A stretch of 64,000 bases of DNA from Ardenticatenaceae bacterium (lineage in GTDB: Bacteria > Chloroflexota > Anaerolineae > Promineifilales > Promineifilaceae), in the NCBI GenBank assembly GCA_011525915.1, contig WYBM01000069.1, positions 1-64,000 on the forward strand. The letters run 5' to 3'. Position numbers and translations under genes: made by a program. Positions 1 through 9,281 of this stretch are shown here, one piece after another (within the stretch, counting starts at the first letter, position 1; every line of letters begins with the position of its first letter). The notes under the pieces were generated by a model. It was not told the DNA's origin, made no database searches, and saw nothing but the letters and a program-made list of their open reading frames with translations.

Positions 1-870
1 CAGGACGGCCAGAGGCTGGCCCTCCCTATCCCACAACCGCACCGTCCCATCCCAGCTAGCAGTGAGCATGCGGCTGCCGTCAGGGCTGAACACCGCCGAA
101 CTGACCCCACTCCTATGCCCTGCCAGGACGGCCAGAGGCTGGCCCTCCCCATCCCACAACCGCACCATCCCATCCCCACTGGCGGTGAGCATGCGGCTGC
201 CGTCAGGGCTGAATACCGCCGAACTGACCACACTCCTATGCCCTTCCAGGACGGCCAGGGGCTGGCCCTCCCCATCCCACAACCGCACTGTCCCATCCCA
301 GCCGCCGGTAAGCATGCGGCTGCCGTCAGGGCTGAACACCGCCGAACTGACCACACCCACATGCCCTTCCAGGACGGCCAGGGGCTGGCCCTCCCTATCC
401 CACAACCGCACCGTCCCATCCCAGCTGGCAGTGAGCATGCGGCTGCCGTCAGGGCTGAACACCGCCGAACTGACCACACTCCTATGCCCTTCCAGGACGG
501 CCAGGGGCTGGCCCTCCCTATCCCACAGCCGCGCCGTCCCATCCGCGCTGGCGGTGAGCATGCGGCTGCCGTCAGGGCTGAACACCGCCGAACTGACCCC
601 ACTCCTATGCCCTTTCAGGACGGCCAGAGGCTGGCCCTCCCTATCCCACAGCCGTGCCGTCCCATCCCCACTGGCGGTGAGCACGCGGCTGCCGTCAGGG
701 CTGAACACCGCCGAGTTGACCTCCTCTGTATGCCCTTCCAGGACGGCCAGAGGCTGACCCTCCCTATTCCACAACCGCGCCGTCCTATCATCGCTGGCGG
801 TGAGAACGCGGCTGCCGTCAGGGCTGAACACCGCCGAACTGACCACACTCCTATGCCCTGCCAAGATCCC
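1..870 (-). repeat. Tandem 123-bp WD40-coding repeats, nearly identical
   Basis: The same 123-bp unit recurs with identical phase (for example GAGC at 64, 187, and then every 123 bp up to about 800). Each unit encodes one 41-residue WD40 blade. Units differ at only a few bases, so they were duplicated or homogenised recently. The array continues past the left edge, so the total number is unknown. The repeats also keep the antisense frames open and produce false ORFs. Confidence 0.93.
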
Positions 871-3003
871 CTTTTGATCCCAAACAGCCAGCGCATTGTA
901 CAATGCCTCATATGACTGTCCATCAATCCTCTGATTGTCTATATAGCTTAGCTGAGCTGCCTCATATCCTTTTACAAGCGCCAACACTGGTTCTCGTTCT
1001 CCTAGTTGAAGTGATTCAGCCGCTAGAGCGCGTGCATTAGCTAATCGGGCGTTAGCTTCTGCCAAAGATTCATTAGCCACAGCCGTGGCTCGGGCATTTT
1101 CCGCAGCCAGTGCGTTTTGTTCGGCGATCTCCCGATCATTCTCGGCGATGGAGCGCTGTATATTGGCTTCGGCTTCGGCTGTAGCCGCGATGTAGGCATT
1201 TGCTTCAGCTGCTGCCTCATTATCTCGTGCCTGCTGTTCATTGACGGCCGCACGGGTGCTTTCCGCCACGGCCGTGCCCTCATTATTAGCAGCAATCTCA
1301 GCATTCTCTCCAGCGGATACTGCGTTGTTTCGTGCCGCCCAGGCTAATCCAACCGCTATTAAGATGACCACAAAAAGAGCTGCAGCCACGACCGTTATCC
1401 GGCGGGCAAAACGGCGAGTCTGTTCCAGTTCTCGCTTCTGGCGTGCCACTTCTTCAGCTTGACGGTGCGTCTGCGCTTCTAGCCCGGCCTCAACAAAGGC
1501 GATTTCGGTAGGGTTTAACTCTTCGCGCCTGGCTTGCAACATCTCGGCCGCCACCGCCAGCGGCGCCCCCTGCAATAAATAGCCTTCATCCTGGTGATGG
1601 TCTTGCCACTGGCGTAAATCCGCACGCAGCCGTTCCTGCCAGCGGCGGAATTCCCGATCCGTCTCCAGCCAGCCTTGCAGCCGACCCCAGCGGCGGAGCA
1701 ACGCCTCATGGGCCACTTCCACTGCATCCTGGCTGGTGACCACCAATCGGGCATTGGCCAATGCCTGGGCCAGTTCCCAAATGTCGTCGCCCAACTCGTG
1801 TTTGGCAGCGACGCGGCGCGTGTCTTCTGTCCCTACCCCCGGCTGCACCAACTGCACAAAGAGCCGCCGCGCCTGTCCACGCTCCTCCAGCGTGAGCTTT
1901 TTGTACGCCTCGTCAGCATGGGCCGCTAACGCCCCCTCCACCCGGCCAATCTCCTCATAGGCGGCATGGGTTAGATGACCGTTTTCCTGGTAATCCCACA
2001 AACTGGTCAAGGCAAACTCCAGTAAGGGCAGGTTGCCTGGCTCGGTGCCCACATCATCCAGGATTCGCGTGACCAGACCTGGTTCAAAGGAAACGGCCGT
2101 GGCCGCCAGCGGCTTTTCAATCGCTTGCTGCAATTCGGCCCGATTCATGGGCCCTAACAGGTGTGTGGCCGTCTGTAGGGCATCGGCAAAGGGGCGGTAG
2201 GCCAGAGCCTGGCCCATGAAGTCCGCCCGCAGCGTTAGGACCATGGTCAAGACCGGTTTATCCGCCTGCACACTGGCCAGCAGCACGTCCAGAAACTGCT
2301 GCCGTCTCTGACCATCCGGGCATTGAGTATAGAGTTCCTCAAACTGATCAATTATCAACAACATTCGGCAGAATATTTTCTGCTTGTTCGTAATTCGTGC
2401 TACGTAGTCGCTCAGGGGAATGCTGTCATCGTGCAGGTAGGCAGCTAGTTTGCGGGCCTCGGCCGGCGTCTCAATCTCATTGGCCTCCGGCAGCAGCAGT
2501 GGTGTCAAGACGTTGGCCAGGCTTAAAAAGGGTTCTTTTCCTGGCCGAAAGCTGGCGTCGATCCATTCTCCTGTCTGGCGTAGCCGGGGCAGCAACCCAG
2601 CAAAGACCACCGAGGATTTGCCACTGCCAGAGGGACCAACGACAACCGTCAGGAGTTGTTCTTGGACAACTTGTGCCAGGTGTTGCGAGACCGCTTCACG
2701 GCCGAAGAAAAGCGAGGCATCCCCTTCGCGGAAAGCCAGTAATCCGCGATAAGGGCATTCAACCCCATCAGGAGCAGTCCCGTCCCAATTGATGTGCGGG
2801 CGCTTTTCTTTAAGTTGAATAATGAGGGCAGTGGTCAGGTTATGCCGCTCGGCATAGCGCAGCAGTGAATCAGCCATGGCACTGATGGAGGCGTCGTTTA
2901 ATTCCTCACTGTTAATTCCCAGCTCCAAGCATAAAGACCGAATTTCGTCTTTGGTGAAATATTGGATGATCTTGCTATGTAATGCTCGTTTATCTACAGT
3001 CAT
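1..3003 (-). CDS. STAND NTPase with N-terminal effector-type helix domain, TM segment and C-terminal WD40 repeats (3' partial)
   Basis: The frame is open from ATG at 3003 to the left edge (1001 codons), so the C-terminus is missing. Residues 1-75 form a small helical domain ending in RPHINW, like the effector-associated (death-fold-like) domains on bacterial conflict NTPases. A P-loop GPSGSGKSS lies near residue 123 and a Walker B LLIIDQFEE near 215, typical of the novel-STAND class. A hydrophobic segment (about 535-558) is followed by an Ala/Glu/Asn-rich coiled coil (560-690) and at least seven 41-residue WD40 repeats (SSAVFSPDG, TARLWDREG). Such proteins are thought to sense ligands through the repeats and signal through the effector domain, often in defence or programmed death. 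Function here is inferred. The TM segment suggests membrane attachment. Confidence 0.88.
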   Translation of the reverse strand, partial: MTVDKRALHSKIIQYFTKDEIRSLCLELGINSEELNDASISAMADSLLRYAERHNLTTALIIQLKEKRPHINWDGTAPDGVECPYRGLLAFREGDASLFFGREAVSQHLAQVVQEQLLTVVVGPSGSGKSSVVFAGLLPRLRQTGEWIDASFRPGKEPFLSLANVLTPLLLPEANEIETPAEARKLAAYLHDDSIPLSDYVARITNKQKIFCRMLLIIDQFEELYTQCPDGQRRQQFLDVLLASVQADKPVLTMVLTLRADFMGQALAYRPFADALQTATHLLGPMNRAELQQAIEKPLAATAVSFEPGLVTRILDDVGTEPGNLPLLEFALTSLWDYQENGHLTHAAYEEIGRVEGALAAHADEAYKKLTLEERGQARRLFVQLVQPGVGTEDTRRVAAKHELGDDIWELAQALANARLVVTSQDAVEVAHEALLRRWGRLQGWLETDREFRRWQERLRADLRQWQDHHQDEGYLLQGAPLAVAAEMLQARREELNPTEIAFVEAGLEAQTHRQAEEVARQKRELEQTRRFARRITVVAAALFVVILIAVGLAWAARNNAVSAGENAEIAANNEGTAVAESTRAAVNEQQARDNEAAAEANAYIAATAEAEANIQRSIAENDREIAEQNALAAENARATAVANESLAEANARLANARALAAESLQLGEREPVLALVKGYEAAQLSYIDNQRIDGQSYEALYNALAVWDQKGILAGHRSVVSSAVFSPDGSRVLTASDDRTARLWNREGQPLAVLEGHTEEVNSAVFSPDGSRVLTASGDGTARLWDREGQPLAVLKGHRSGVSSAVFSPDGSRMLTASADGTARLWDREGQPLAVLEGHRSVVSSAVFSPDGSRMLTASWDGTVRLWDREGQPLAVLEGHVGVVSSAVFSPDGSRMLTGGWDGTVRLWDGEGQPLAVLEGHRSVVSSAVFSPDGSRMLTASGDGMVRLWDGEGQPLAVLAGHRSGVSSAVFSPDGSRMLTASWDGTVRLWDREGQPLAVL

Positions 3004-3093
3004 GGCAAACAACCGGTTACTGGCTAAATAATGCTGTTAGTATACAGAAAAGCCATCTCTAAAAAAAGCGGCCTGGCGGTCTATTCAACAAAC

Positions 3094-3124
3094 AAAAGAA
3101 AAAGGCCGCCTTTACAGACGGCCT
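3094..3124 (-). terminator. Intrinsic terminator on the minus strand
   Basis: Read on the minus strand, AGGCCG (3124-3119) pairs with CGGCCT (3108-3103) across a 10-nt loop and runs directly into a T-rich tract (TTTTTCTTTT). It ends a minus-strand transcript coming from the 3140-3360 region before the STAND gene starts at 3003. Confidence 0.6.
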
Positions 3125-3137
3125 CTAACGGGCGTTG

Positions 3138-3262
3138 ACCAACACGAGGAGAGGGTGTCGCTGCCCTCTGCCTGCCCGACCTGTTGTTCCAGTCGCGTTT
3201 CTTTTTGTGCCAGTTTTTGGGGAGGGCGATGTCGGGAGACATCGCGCTTTTCCTCGTGTTGT
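3138..3262 (-). ncRNA. Candidate structured RNA (four-way junction) ending at a terminator
   Basis: AACACGAGGA (3141-3150) pairs with TCCTCGTGTT (3251-3260). Inside this closing stem lie three hairpins: GAGGG/CCCTC (3151-3155/3164-3168), CGACCTG/CAGTCG with one bulge (3177-3183/3190-3195) and GCGATGTC/GACATCGC with a GGGA or TCCC tetraloop (3226-3233/3238-3245). The terminator at 3094-3124 suggests minus-strand transcription. It matches no RNA family I can name. A caveat is that a minus frame without ATG (about 62 codons, containing KLAQKETRLEQQ) is also open here, so a decayed small gene is an alternative. Confidence 0.33.
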
Positions 3263-3368
3263 TGGCCGGACAGGAATGAGCCTATGATACGGATTTCTTC
3301 TTAACCAGGCAACCCCCATTTTCTAAGGGCGTCAGACGCCGAACAAACTCACAGCGGCATCATGTTTT

Positions 3369-3399
3369 ATGGTAAAATGGCGCCATATGAGTTTGTCAA
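3369..3399 (-). promoter_or_regulatory. Possible minus-strand promoter with ATGGCGCCAT palindrome
   Basis: On the minus strand a perfect -35 TTGACA (3399-3394) is followed after 19 bp by TACCAT (3374-3369). The perfect palindrome ATGGCGCCAT (3376-3385) lies in the spacer and could be an operator. It would drive the possible RNA at 3138-3262. The long spacer makes the call uncertain. Confidence 0.3.
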
Positions 3400-3439
3400 T
3401 TGAACCATAGGGACATAAACAAACAGGGAGAACCAACCC

Positions 3440-3952
3440 ATGCCAGTCGTTCGTGCGCAGGAAATACAAGTCACCGATGAGGATGTATCCAGTACGGGCA
3501 GCAGCTCTAACCAGCCAGTACCGGTCAGCAGCCCCACCCCACGACCTATCATTCTGGAACGGGTCGCCAAATTTATCAGCACAGCCAGTGCTGATGAACT
3601 ACTGTATCTACGCCGAGTCTTGAAAAGCCGCGAATTAGCGTTAGGGTTGGTTCAACCTCAACAAAAGGCGGGGATCATTGATCAGGCACTTCTTTACGTT
3701 TATCTGAATGTGACTCCTTTTATCATTGCCTTGCTGCTGGTGATACCCCTCGTGTTCTGGTTAGGTAGGATCTATCTGCGGCAGGTACGGCCGTTACTTA
3801 ACCCTGGTCGTTTGCTTGAGTCATGTCCCCCCAACTGCTTATGGCCAGACCTTTTCTTTTGGGCCGCTCTAGGGGGGATTGCCCTGTTGATTACCCTTGT
3901 CTTTTCCTATCTTTTGCGAGACCGACTTCTAAAAGCCAGGAATAGGGGCTAA
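3440..3952 (+). CDS. Small membrane protein of unknown function
   Basis: A 170-residue protein with a GGGAGA ribosome site about 10 bases before ATG 3440. It has a soluble Ser/Pro/Thr-rich N-terminus, a helical stretch (ELLYLRRVLKSRELALGL, about 52-70) and two hydrophobic segments near residues 88-108 and 138-160, ending in basic residues. I do not recognise the family. It stands alone between the STAND gene and the mobile element, transcribed towards the convergent element gene that ends at 3998. Confidence 0.7.
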   Translation: MPVVRAQEIQVTDEDVSSTGSSSNQPVPVSSPTPRPIILERVAKFISTASADELLYLRRVLKSRELALGLVQPQQKAGIIDQALLYVYLNVTPFIIALLLVIPLVFWLGRIYLRQVRPLLNPGRLLESCPPNCLWPDLFFWAALGGIALLITLVFSYLLRDRLLKARNRG

Positions 3953-3997
3953 CAAAGCTCTTATCCTATTCTGCCATGATGTAAGCACCCTTTATCA

Positions 3998-6900
3998 TCA
4001 GGTGCCAAACAAGCTCAACTGCTGTACGGCCAGCATGTCCAGGCCATTGTCGCGCACCTGGCCGCGCTGGTTGTGCACGCCAAAGACCAGGCGCGACGGC
4101 CGTGTGGTCTCCACCGTCACCGGTTCTGGCCGGGGCGTTGGCGCCGCTTTCGCTTCCGGTTTCGGCATCTCATAACCCTCGGGCACAAGGGTCAGCACCG
4201 GCCCCACCAGCACATACTTAAACCCCTTGTAGGTCACTGCTTCCCCATGCCGCGGCCCCAACCGCTGCCGGTCGGCCCGGGTTGGCTCGTCAAAGAGCAG
4301 GTCCAGGTGGTCACCGTCCAGGTCAATCTGGTAAGCGGTGAGCGGCTTGATGGTGCCGTTCACTACGTTGTCAGGGGTGAGCACCCGGCCGGCGATGATC
4401 ACCTTCTTCCCATTCACAGTGAAGATGGTGTCAATCTTTCTACCGGTCTGGATGGCCGCCTTCATCTGCTGGTAAGTGTTGGCATCCACGGTGAGGGTGC
4501 CGGCGTCGGTTTCGCTGCTGTGTGTTTCCAGCTTACCGGGTTGGCGGCACACGGCCGTGTCGCCATGCCCGTTCAGGGGCACGGCCGTGCCGGCCAGCAT
4601 CTGTTCGTACTCATCCACGGGCACGTACCCCTTGTCAAAGGTCAGGCGGTAGTTGCCCTTCTCTTCAACCGGGATACGGCCAATGCCGAACAGGTAGGTG
4701 AATTGGGCTTCATCGGCTGGCCTGGCGGCCGGCTGGGGTTGTTTTGAGGCCTTGGTCTGGGGTTTGTCACCCAGAATCAGGCGGCGGATGACGGCGTCTA
4801 CGTCGTCGCCGCTTTCGCCAACTGTTTCGTCCGTGGGCAGCAAGGGGCCGTTAAAGGCGCCCATCAGCTCTTCCCCTTCGTGGAAGGCACGGTTGGCCTG
4901 GCGGAACAGGTCAGCCAGGTTCTCCACTTTGGGCTTTTCCTGGTTGAGGGCCGCCCGCTGCCTCTCCAGGTCAGGATGGTACAGCTTGCACAACTGGCGG
5001 TAACGCTGCTTGACCGCTTCCTCACTCTGGCAGCCGGCAAAGGAATACGGCGTGTGAGCATAAGCGTCGCGGTTGCCCTTGAGGGCCAGCTCATAAGCGT
5101 CGTTGACCTGCTTCATCGCCTCTTCGGCCGCTTCCGCCTGGATTTCCCGCTCCAGCATGTCGGTCAGGGCCCCCACCAGGTCGGTGTGGGCATAGTCGTC
5201 GAACTCGCTCAACCCTTCATCGCTGACGATGTCACCGTTCACCCGGGCGGCCGCCCCCACCTTGGCGGCAATCAGTCCCAGGGCCCGTTCCTGCATGGTG
5301 CCGGCGTAGACAAAGAAGTAGACCTGCACGTCCTTGCCCTGGCCGATGCGCCAGGAGCGGCGGCTGGCCTGCTGGATGGTGTACAGGCTGTACTCCGTGC
5401 CCATCCAGATGATGGTGGGGAACTGCAAGAGGTCGAGACCGGTTTCCACTTTCTTGGGATGGGTGATGAGGACATCGATCCCTTCCTTGATCTGCTTTTC
5501 AATCCAGGCTTCACGCCGGTCCGGGTCGGCGGTGAGGACGGCCGCTTGCAGGTTGCGCTCTTTCAGCTTGCTGACCCAATAGGGGGTGATGTCCAGGGTG
5601 TTGGTCTGCTGACACAGCAGCAGCACCTTCTCGCCCTGCTCCACCTTTTCCTGAATGAGTTCAATGATGGCTTCCTCTTTGGGGTAGAGGGTGTGGCCGG
5701 GCAGGGCCGGGGCGAAGGCGACGACATTTCCATTCCTGGTGGCTACGCCTTTGTTGCGCCAGGGAGAGTCAGGCAGGGTCAGCAGACTGGTGATGTAAGC
5801 GCCCAGCAGGGATTTGTCCTTCACCTGCAGCCGTTTGGCCAGCTCGTCGCGCAGCGTCTTCTCGAACTGCTTGTACTGCTGTTCCTGGGCCGGGGCCATG
5901 GGGACAACAACGGGAATCTCCTCGTAATCGGGCAGGGCAAAGCCCATGTCCGGCAGGCTGACAAAGACGCAGCTTTCCAGAATCCAGGGCAGCATAGCCG
6001 GTGAACCGCCAGGCAGCTCCTTGGTGCGGATGGTGGCCTTGCTGTTGCCGCTGGTCTTGCCGTGGGCGTCGGTATGGGTGGTTTCGATTTCCTGCAAGAT
6101 GCCGTAGTGGGCAATCCATTTGGTGGCGTTGAGCCGCCGCTGGCCGCTTTCTTCGGTTTTGGTGAAGTGGCGGCGAATAAGGGCGGAGGAGCGGTACAGG
6201 AGGTAGAACAGCGTCGAGGCTTTGCCGCCGTACAGCGTGCCGGTGAGGCCCAGCACCTTCGCGGCCGCGCAGCAGAGGCGGTGGTAGGCATAGCCCCGGT
6301 CGCTGTCGGCCCCCTTAAACTGGTGCATCTCGTCGGCAATCAGCAGGTCGAGCCTTCCTTTATAGTGGTCGTTGATGTAACTGGCCAGCGGCCAGCGAGC
6401 GTAGCCGATGTTTTCGGCCGGCGGCAGGTCCTCCCCTTTGCGGATGCTCTTCTCACGGCGGGCGTAGGCGGCGAAGCTGCCGCCGGTGTGGGCCTGACGG
6501 CCGTCGCGCCGCTCCATCTGATACAGGGCCCGGCCACAGGTGGCACAGGTGATCTGCTTTTGCTTAAACTCTTCGGCCGTCAGCAGCGCACCGTTGTCCT
6601 GAGCCAGGTCACCGCAGTGGGGGCAGCGCAGGCCGCGCCGCAGCCGGTAGCTGGTGAGACCTTCGCCGGTCAAACGGCCGTTCAGGCGCTGCATGGTGGC
6701 TGGCAGCCGGCCGAACTGCGGCCGCCGGCGGGCCTGGCGGTGTTGGTTAATGTTGTCCAGCGACTGCCACAGGAGGGGTTTCTCCGTTTTGACCTGGCCG
6801 GCTTTGAGGCGAGGGTGGTGGACGGCCGTGACCTTCTGTTTGGGGCTGCGCTGCTTAAAGGTGGCCGGGCCGCAGGCGTTAAGGGCATGGTTCCAGCCAG

Positions 6901-8497
6901 TGGCGATGCGGCCGGTGGTCTCTTTCATGATACCGAAGATGGGGCCGGGGGTGGCGAAGAAGCCGTCCACGTCGCGGATGGTCTTCAAAATTTTGGTCTT
7001 GGCCGCCGGCCAGACGTGCTGGACCTCCCGCTCCCACTTGGCCACCAGGTGCGGCGGGCAGAGGATGAGGATGTGGTTCATCCGTTTGCCGCCGCTTTGG
7101 GCGTGCAGGATGGCGGCCACGGCCGTGCCCATCACCGTCTTGCCGGTGCCCATCTCACCGATGATGTAGGCGTCGTCGGCGCGCTGCAGGCGCAGGGCGG
7201 CCGCGGCGGCGGCGTGGGCCTGGGCCGGCAGCAGACCCGGTTTGCCCACGCGGGGGATGTTACGGTGCGGGTTGAGATGTTTGAGGATACGGCCGCAGCC
7301 GTTGAGGTCAAAGCGGTACAGCGGCGGATAATCCTCCACCACCTTCTGCGTTAATCTATCCAGCCAGCGGTTGAGGAACAGCTCCAGCGCCGGGCCGGTC
7401 AGCTCCTGTATCTCCCCCGTCTGGTGCAATGCCGTGATGCGGGTGACCACCTTCTCCGTGCGCAGGGTGTGGGTGGTGTGGCCTTCGTCATGCCGTTCGG
7501 TCTTTTCGCTGACAACGATGGTCTTGTAGGATTGGCCTTTAATCAATAACCGTTCGCTGGCGTCTTCCAGCAGGGCGCCGTTCAGCAGGCCGGCGGCGAT
7601 GATGCTGACCATGTGCCCCTTTTTCATGGGCGTCAGCGGCGTCAGGCGGTGGCTCTGGTGGGTGTGGGCCGTCAGGTGGACGGCGAAGGCCTCGGTGGTG
7701 GCCACCCCATGCCGGGCGGCGTCGGCGATGGCTTCTTCTGGTTCAACGATGACGTTGCGGAAGACCATCTGCGCCGGCGGCACCGCCGGCGGTGGCAGGG
7801 TGTAGCGCGGTTCCGCTGCCATTTCCAGGGTTTGTAAGGCCTGGCCGATACGGCCGCCTTCGCGCAGCTGCTCCATGCGTTCGGCATCCGGCATCTGGCG
7901 GTGTGGGCGCAGCCGGCCAAAGACCACCACCTGGCGGAACCGTTCGTACTCGCCATCGGGGAAACGGTAGGCGCGCACCTGGTCAAACCAGGCGGTCAGG
8001 TAGCTGAGGCTGTTTTTATGCAGCAGCATGTGCTGAGGCACCACCCAGATGAAGACCCCGCCGGGCTGGAGATACTTCCGCGTTTCCTTCAGCCAGCGGT
8101 ACTCATCACGGCCAAACTCCTTTTGCGCCGGGTCAAATTCGTCGGCCAGCATGTAGGGCGGGTTGCAGTAGATGAGGGTAAAGGCCTCGGCCTGGGTGAT
8201 GACCCCCAGATAGCTCTGGTGGATGATGCGTTTGGCGGCGGGGATGGCCTCCTGGGTGTCGGCGGGCACGGCCGTGGCCACTGTTTGCATGGCTTTGACC
8301 GCCCGGCTGCGGTGCAGTTCGACCCCATATGGTTCCAGGTGCAACATGCGGGCCAAGTCCGCCAGGGCGGCCCCTTCGCCGGCACAAGGGTCGTAAATCC
8401 GGCCGCCGTGAGGAGTTGCAATATAAGAGGCAATGATCGAGGTGAGGCTCTCCGGCAAGGGAAAATAACCGGCTTTCTCCACGTTGGCATGTCTCAT
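3998..8497 (-). CDS. DarB-like N6-adenine methylase / SNF2-type helicase / J-domain fusion
   Basis: A 1499-residue protein. The N-terminus carries methylase motif I DPCAGEG (about residue 35) and catalytic NPPY (about 110). The middle is a helicase with GEMGTGKT (about 447), DEMHQF (about 719), inserted zinc-ribbon CPHC...CATC pairs (about 625-660) and a C-terminal helicase half with WRIGQGK. Near 1173 is a J-domain-like HPD (YRQLCKLYHPD). Methylase-helicase fusions of this type occur on phages and conjugative elements; phage P1 DarB protects incoming DNA from type I restriction. That role here is inference. It has a good AAGGAG site and lies 12 nt after radC. It is the last gene of the element's minus-strand train. 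Confidence 0.82.
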   Translation of the reverse strand: MRHANVEKAGYFPLPESLTSIIASYIATPHGGRIYDPCAGEGAALADLARMLHLEPYGVELHRSRAVKAMQTVATAVPADTQEAIPAAKRIIHQSYLGVITQAEAFTLIYCNPPYMLADEFDPAQKEFGRDEYRWLKETRKYLQPGGVFIWVVPQHMLLHKNSLSYLTAWFDQVRAYRFPDGEYERFRQVVVFGRLRPHRQMPDAERMEQLREGGRIGQALQTLEMAAEPRYTLPPPAVPPAQMVFRNVIVEPEEAIADAARHGVATTEAFAVHLTAHTHQSHRLTPLTPMKKGHMVSIIAAGLLNGALLEDASERLLIKGQSYKTIVVSEKTERHDEGHTTHTLRTEKVVTRITALHQTGEIQELTGPALELFLNRWLDRLTQKVVEDYPPLYRFDLNGCGRILKHLNPHRNIPRVGKPGLLPAQAHAAAAAALRLQRADDAYIIGEMGTGKTVMGTAVAAILHAQSGGKRMNHILILCPPHLVAKWEREVQHVWPAAKTKILKTIRDVDGFFATPGPIFGIMKETTGRIATGWNHALNACGPATFKQRSPKQKVTAVHHPRLKAGQVKTEKPLLWQSLDNINQHRQARRRPQFGRLPATMQRLNGRLTGEGLTSYRLRRGLRCPHCGDLAQDNGALLTAEEFKQKQITCATCGRALYQMERRDGRQAHTGGSFAAYARREKSIRKGEDLPPAENIGYARWPLASYINDHYKGRLDLLIADEMHQFKGADSDRGYAYHRLCCAAAKVLGLTGTLYGGKASTLFYLLYRSSALIRRHFTKTEESGQRRLNATKWIAHYGILQEIETTHTDAHGKTSGNSKATIRTKELPGGSPAMLPWILESCVFVSLPDMGFALPDYEEIPVVVPMAPAQEQQYKQFEKTLRDELAKRLQVKDKSLLGAYITSLLTLPDSPWRNKGVATRNGNVVAFAPALPGHTLYPKEEAIIELIQEKVEQGEKVLLLCQQTNTLDITPYWVSKLKERNLQAAVLTADPDRREAWIEKQIKEGIDVLITHPKKVETGLDLLQFPTIIWMGTEYSLYTIQQASRRSWRIGQGKDVQVYFFVYAGTMQERALGLIAAKVGAAARVNGDIVSDEGLSEFDDYAHTDLVGALTDMLEREIQAEAAEEAMKQVNDAYELALKGNRDAYAHTPYSFAGCQSEEAVKQRYRQLCKLYHPDLERQRAALNQEKPKVENLADLFRQANRAFHEGEELMGAFNGPLLPTDETVGESGDDVDAVIRRLILGDKPQTKASKQPQPAARPADEAQFTYLFGIGRIPVEEKGNYRLTFDKGYVPVDEYEQMLAGTAVPLNGHGDTAVCRQPGKLETHSSETDAGTLTVDANTYQQMKAAIQTGRKIDTIFTVNGKKVIIAGRVLTPDNVVNGTIKPLTAYQIDLDGDHLDLLFDEPTRADRQRLGPRHGEAVTYKGFKYVLVGPVLTLVPEGYEMPKPEAKAAPTPRPEPVTVETTRPSRLVFGVHNQRGQVRDNGLDMLAVQQLSLFGT

Positions 8498-8509
8498 GGT
8501 CGTCTCCTT

Positions 8510-9208
8510 TTAGTCGAAGCCCAACTGGCGCTCTTTAAGGCTGCTGTAACGGCCGTTGCCGATGATGAGATGGTCCAACAGGGCGATGTCCAGCAGCTTG
8601 CCCGTCTGCACCGCCTGGCGGGTGACACGAATGTCCTCCGGACTGGGCGACGGGTCGCCCGACGGGTGGTTGTGAGCCAGGATAATGGCCGCCGCCGGCG
8701 CTTCAATCGCCGGCCGGAACACTTCCGCCAGGCGCAGGATGCTGCTGTTGAGGCTGCCGCGATAGATGGTGGGCATACCCAGCACCTGGTTGCGGGTGTC
8801 CAGCAAGATGACCCGCAGCTCTTCCTGCTCCAGGTAGCGCATGTGGGGCATGAGCAAGTGGGCGGCGTCGGCCGGGCTGCTGACCTTGTGCCGCTCCTCG
8901 GCCGGCGGCGCTTGCAGCCGGCAGCTTAACTCTAACAGCGCCAGCAGGCGGGCGGCCTGGGCCTCGCCGATGCCCCGTATTTTCATCAGTTGGGCTTTGC
9001 TAGCCCGGGCCAGCTGGTGCAGGGAGCCAAAGGTAGCCAGCAGATCGGCCGCCAGGCCGGGCGCTTCGGCTGTGCCCAACATCAAGGCCAGCAGCTCGGT
9101 AGTGGCCAGGATGCCGGCGCCATGTTGATTGAGACGCTGCAGAGGCCGGTCTTCGATGGCTATCTCCTGAATGCGCCGGGTAATGGTTGTCTGGGTGTAA
9201 GGTGTCAT
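8510..9208 (-). CDS. radC: RadC/YeeS-family JAB-domain protein
   Basis: A 232-residue protein starting at ATG 9208, preceded by GGAGG; a longer in-frame extension to 9370 would overlap the upstream gene and is rejected. N-terminal helix-hairpin-helix region (LMKIRGIGEAQAARLLAL) is followed by the JAB metalloprotease-type motif HNHPSGDPSPSPED, with the acidic/histidine metal ligands present. RadC-like genes are regular cargo of integrative and conjugative elements; their biochemical role is not settled. It is 12 nt upstream of the DarB-like gene, so the two are probably co-transcribed. Confidence 0.87.
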   Translation of the reverse strand: MTPYTQTTITRRIQEIAIEDRPLQRLNQHGAGILATTELLALMLGTAEAPGLAADLLATFGSLHQLARASKAQLMKIRGIGEAQAARLLALLELSCRLQAPPAEERHKVSSPADAAHLLMPHMRYLEQEELRVILLDTRNQVLGMPTIYRGSLNSSILRLAEVFRPAIEAPAAAIILAHNHPSGDPSPSPEDIRVTRQAVQTGKLLDIALLDHLIIGNGRYSSLKERQLGFD

Positions 9209-9281
9209 GGGAATGCCTCCGGAAAAACAAAAAAGGCCAGCCGCCTGGCTGACCTGTTTGAGGTTAATGTGATTTTTAGAA

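Noticed and set aside
62..915. Two long plus-strand open frames with repeated LPSGLNTAEL and HAAAVRAEHRR units
   Set aside because: They are antisense to the WD40-coding repeats. The 123-bp period is a multiple of three, so stop-free antisense frames persist automatically.
3125..3319. 64-codon minus frame MGVAWLRRNPYH...
   Set aside because: No ribosome site, basic low-order composition and overlap with strong RNA-type hairpins.
4073..8929. Several plus-strand open frames of 200-430 codons opposite the DarB-like and RadC genes
   Set aside because: GC-rich codon use leaves antisense frames open; the minus-strand proteins have clear motifs and ribosome sites, the plus frames have none.
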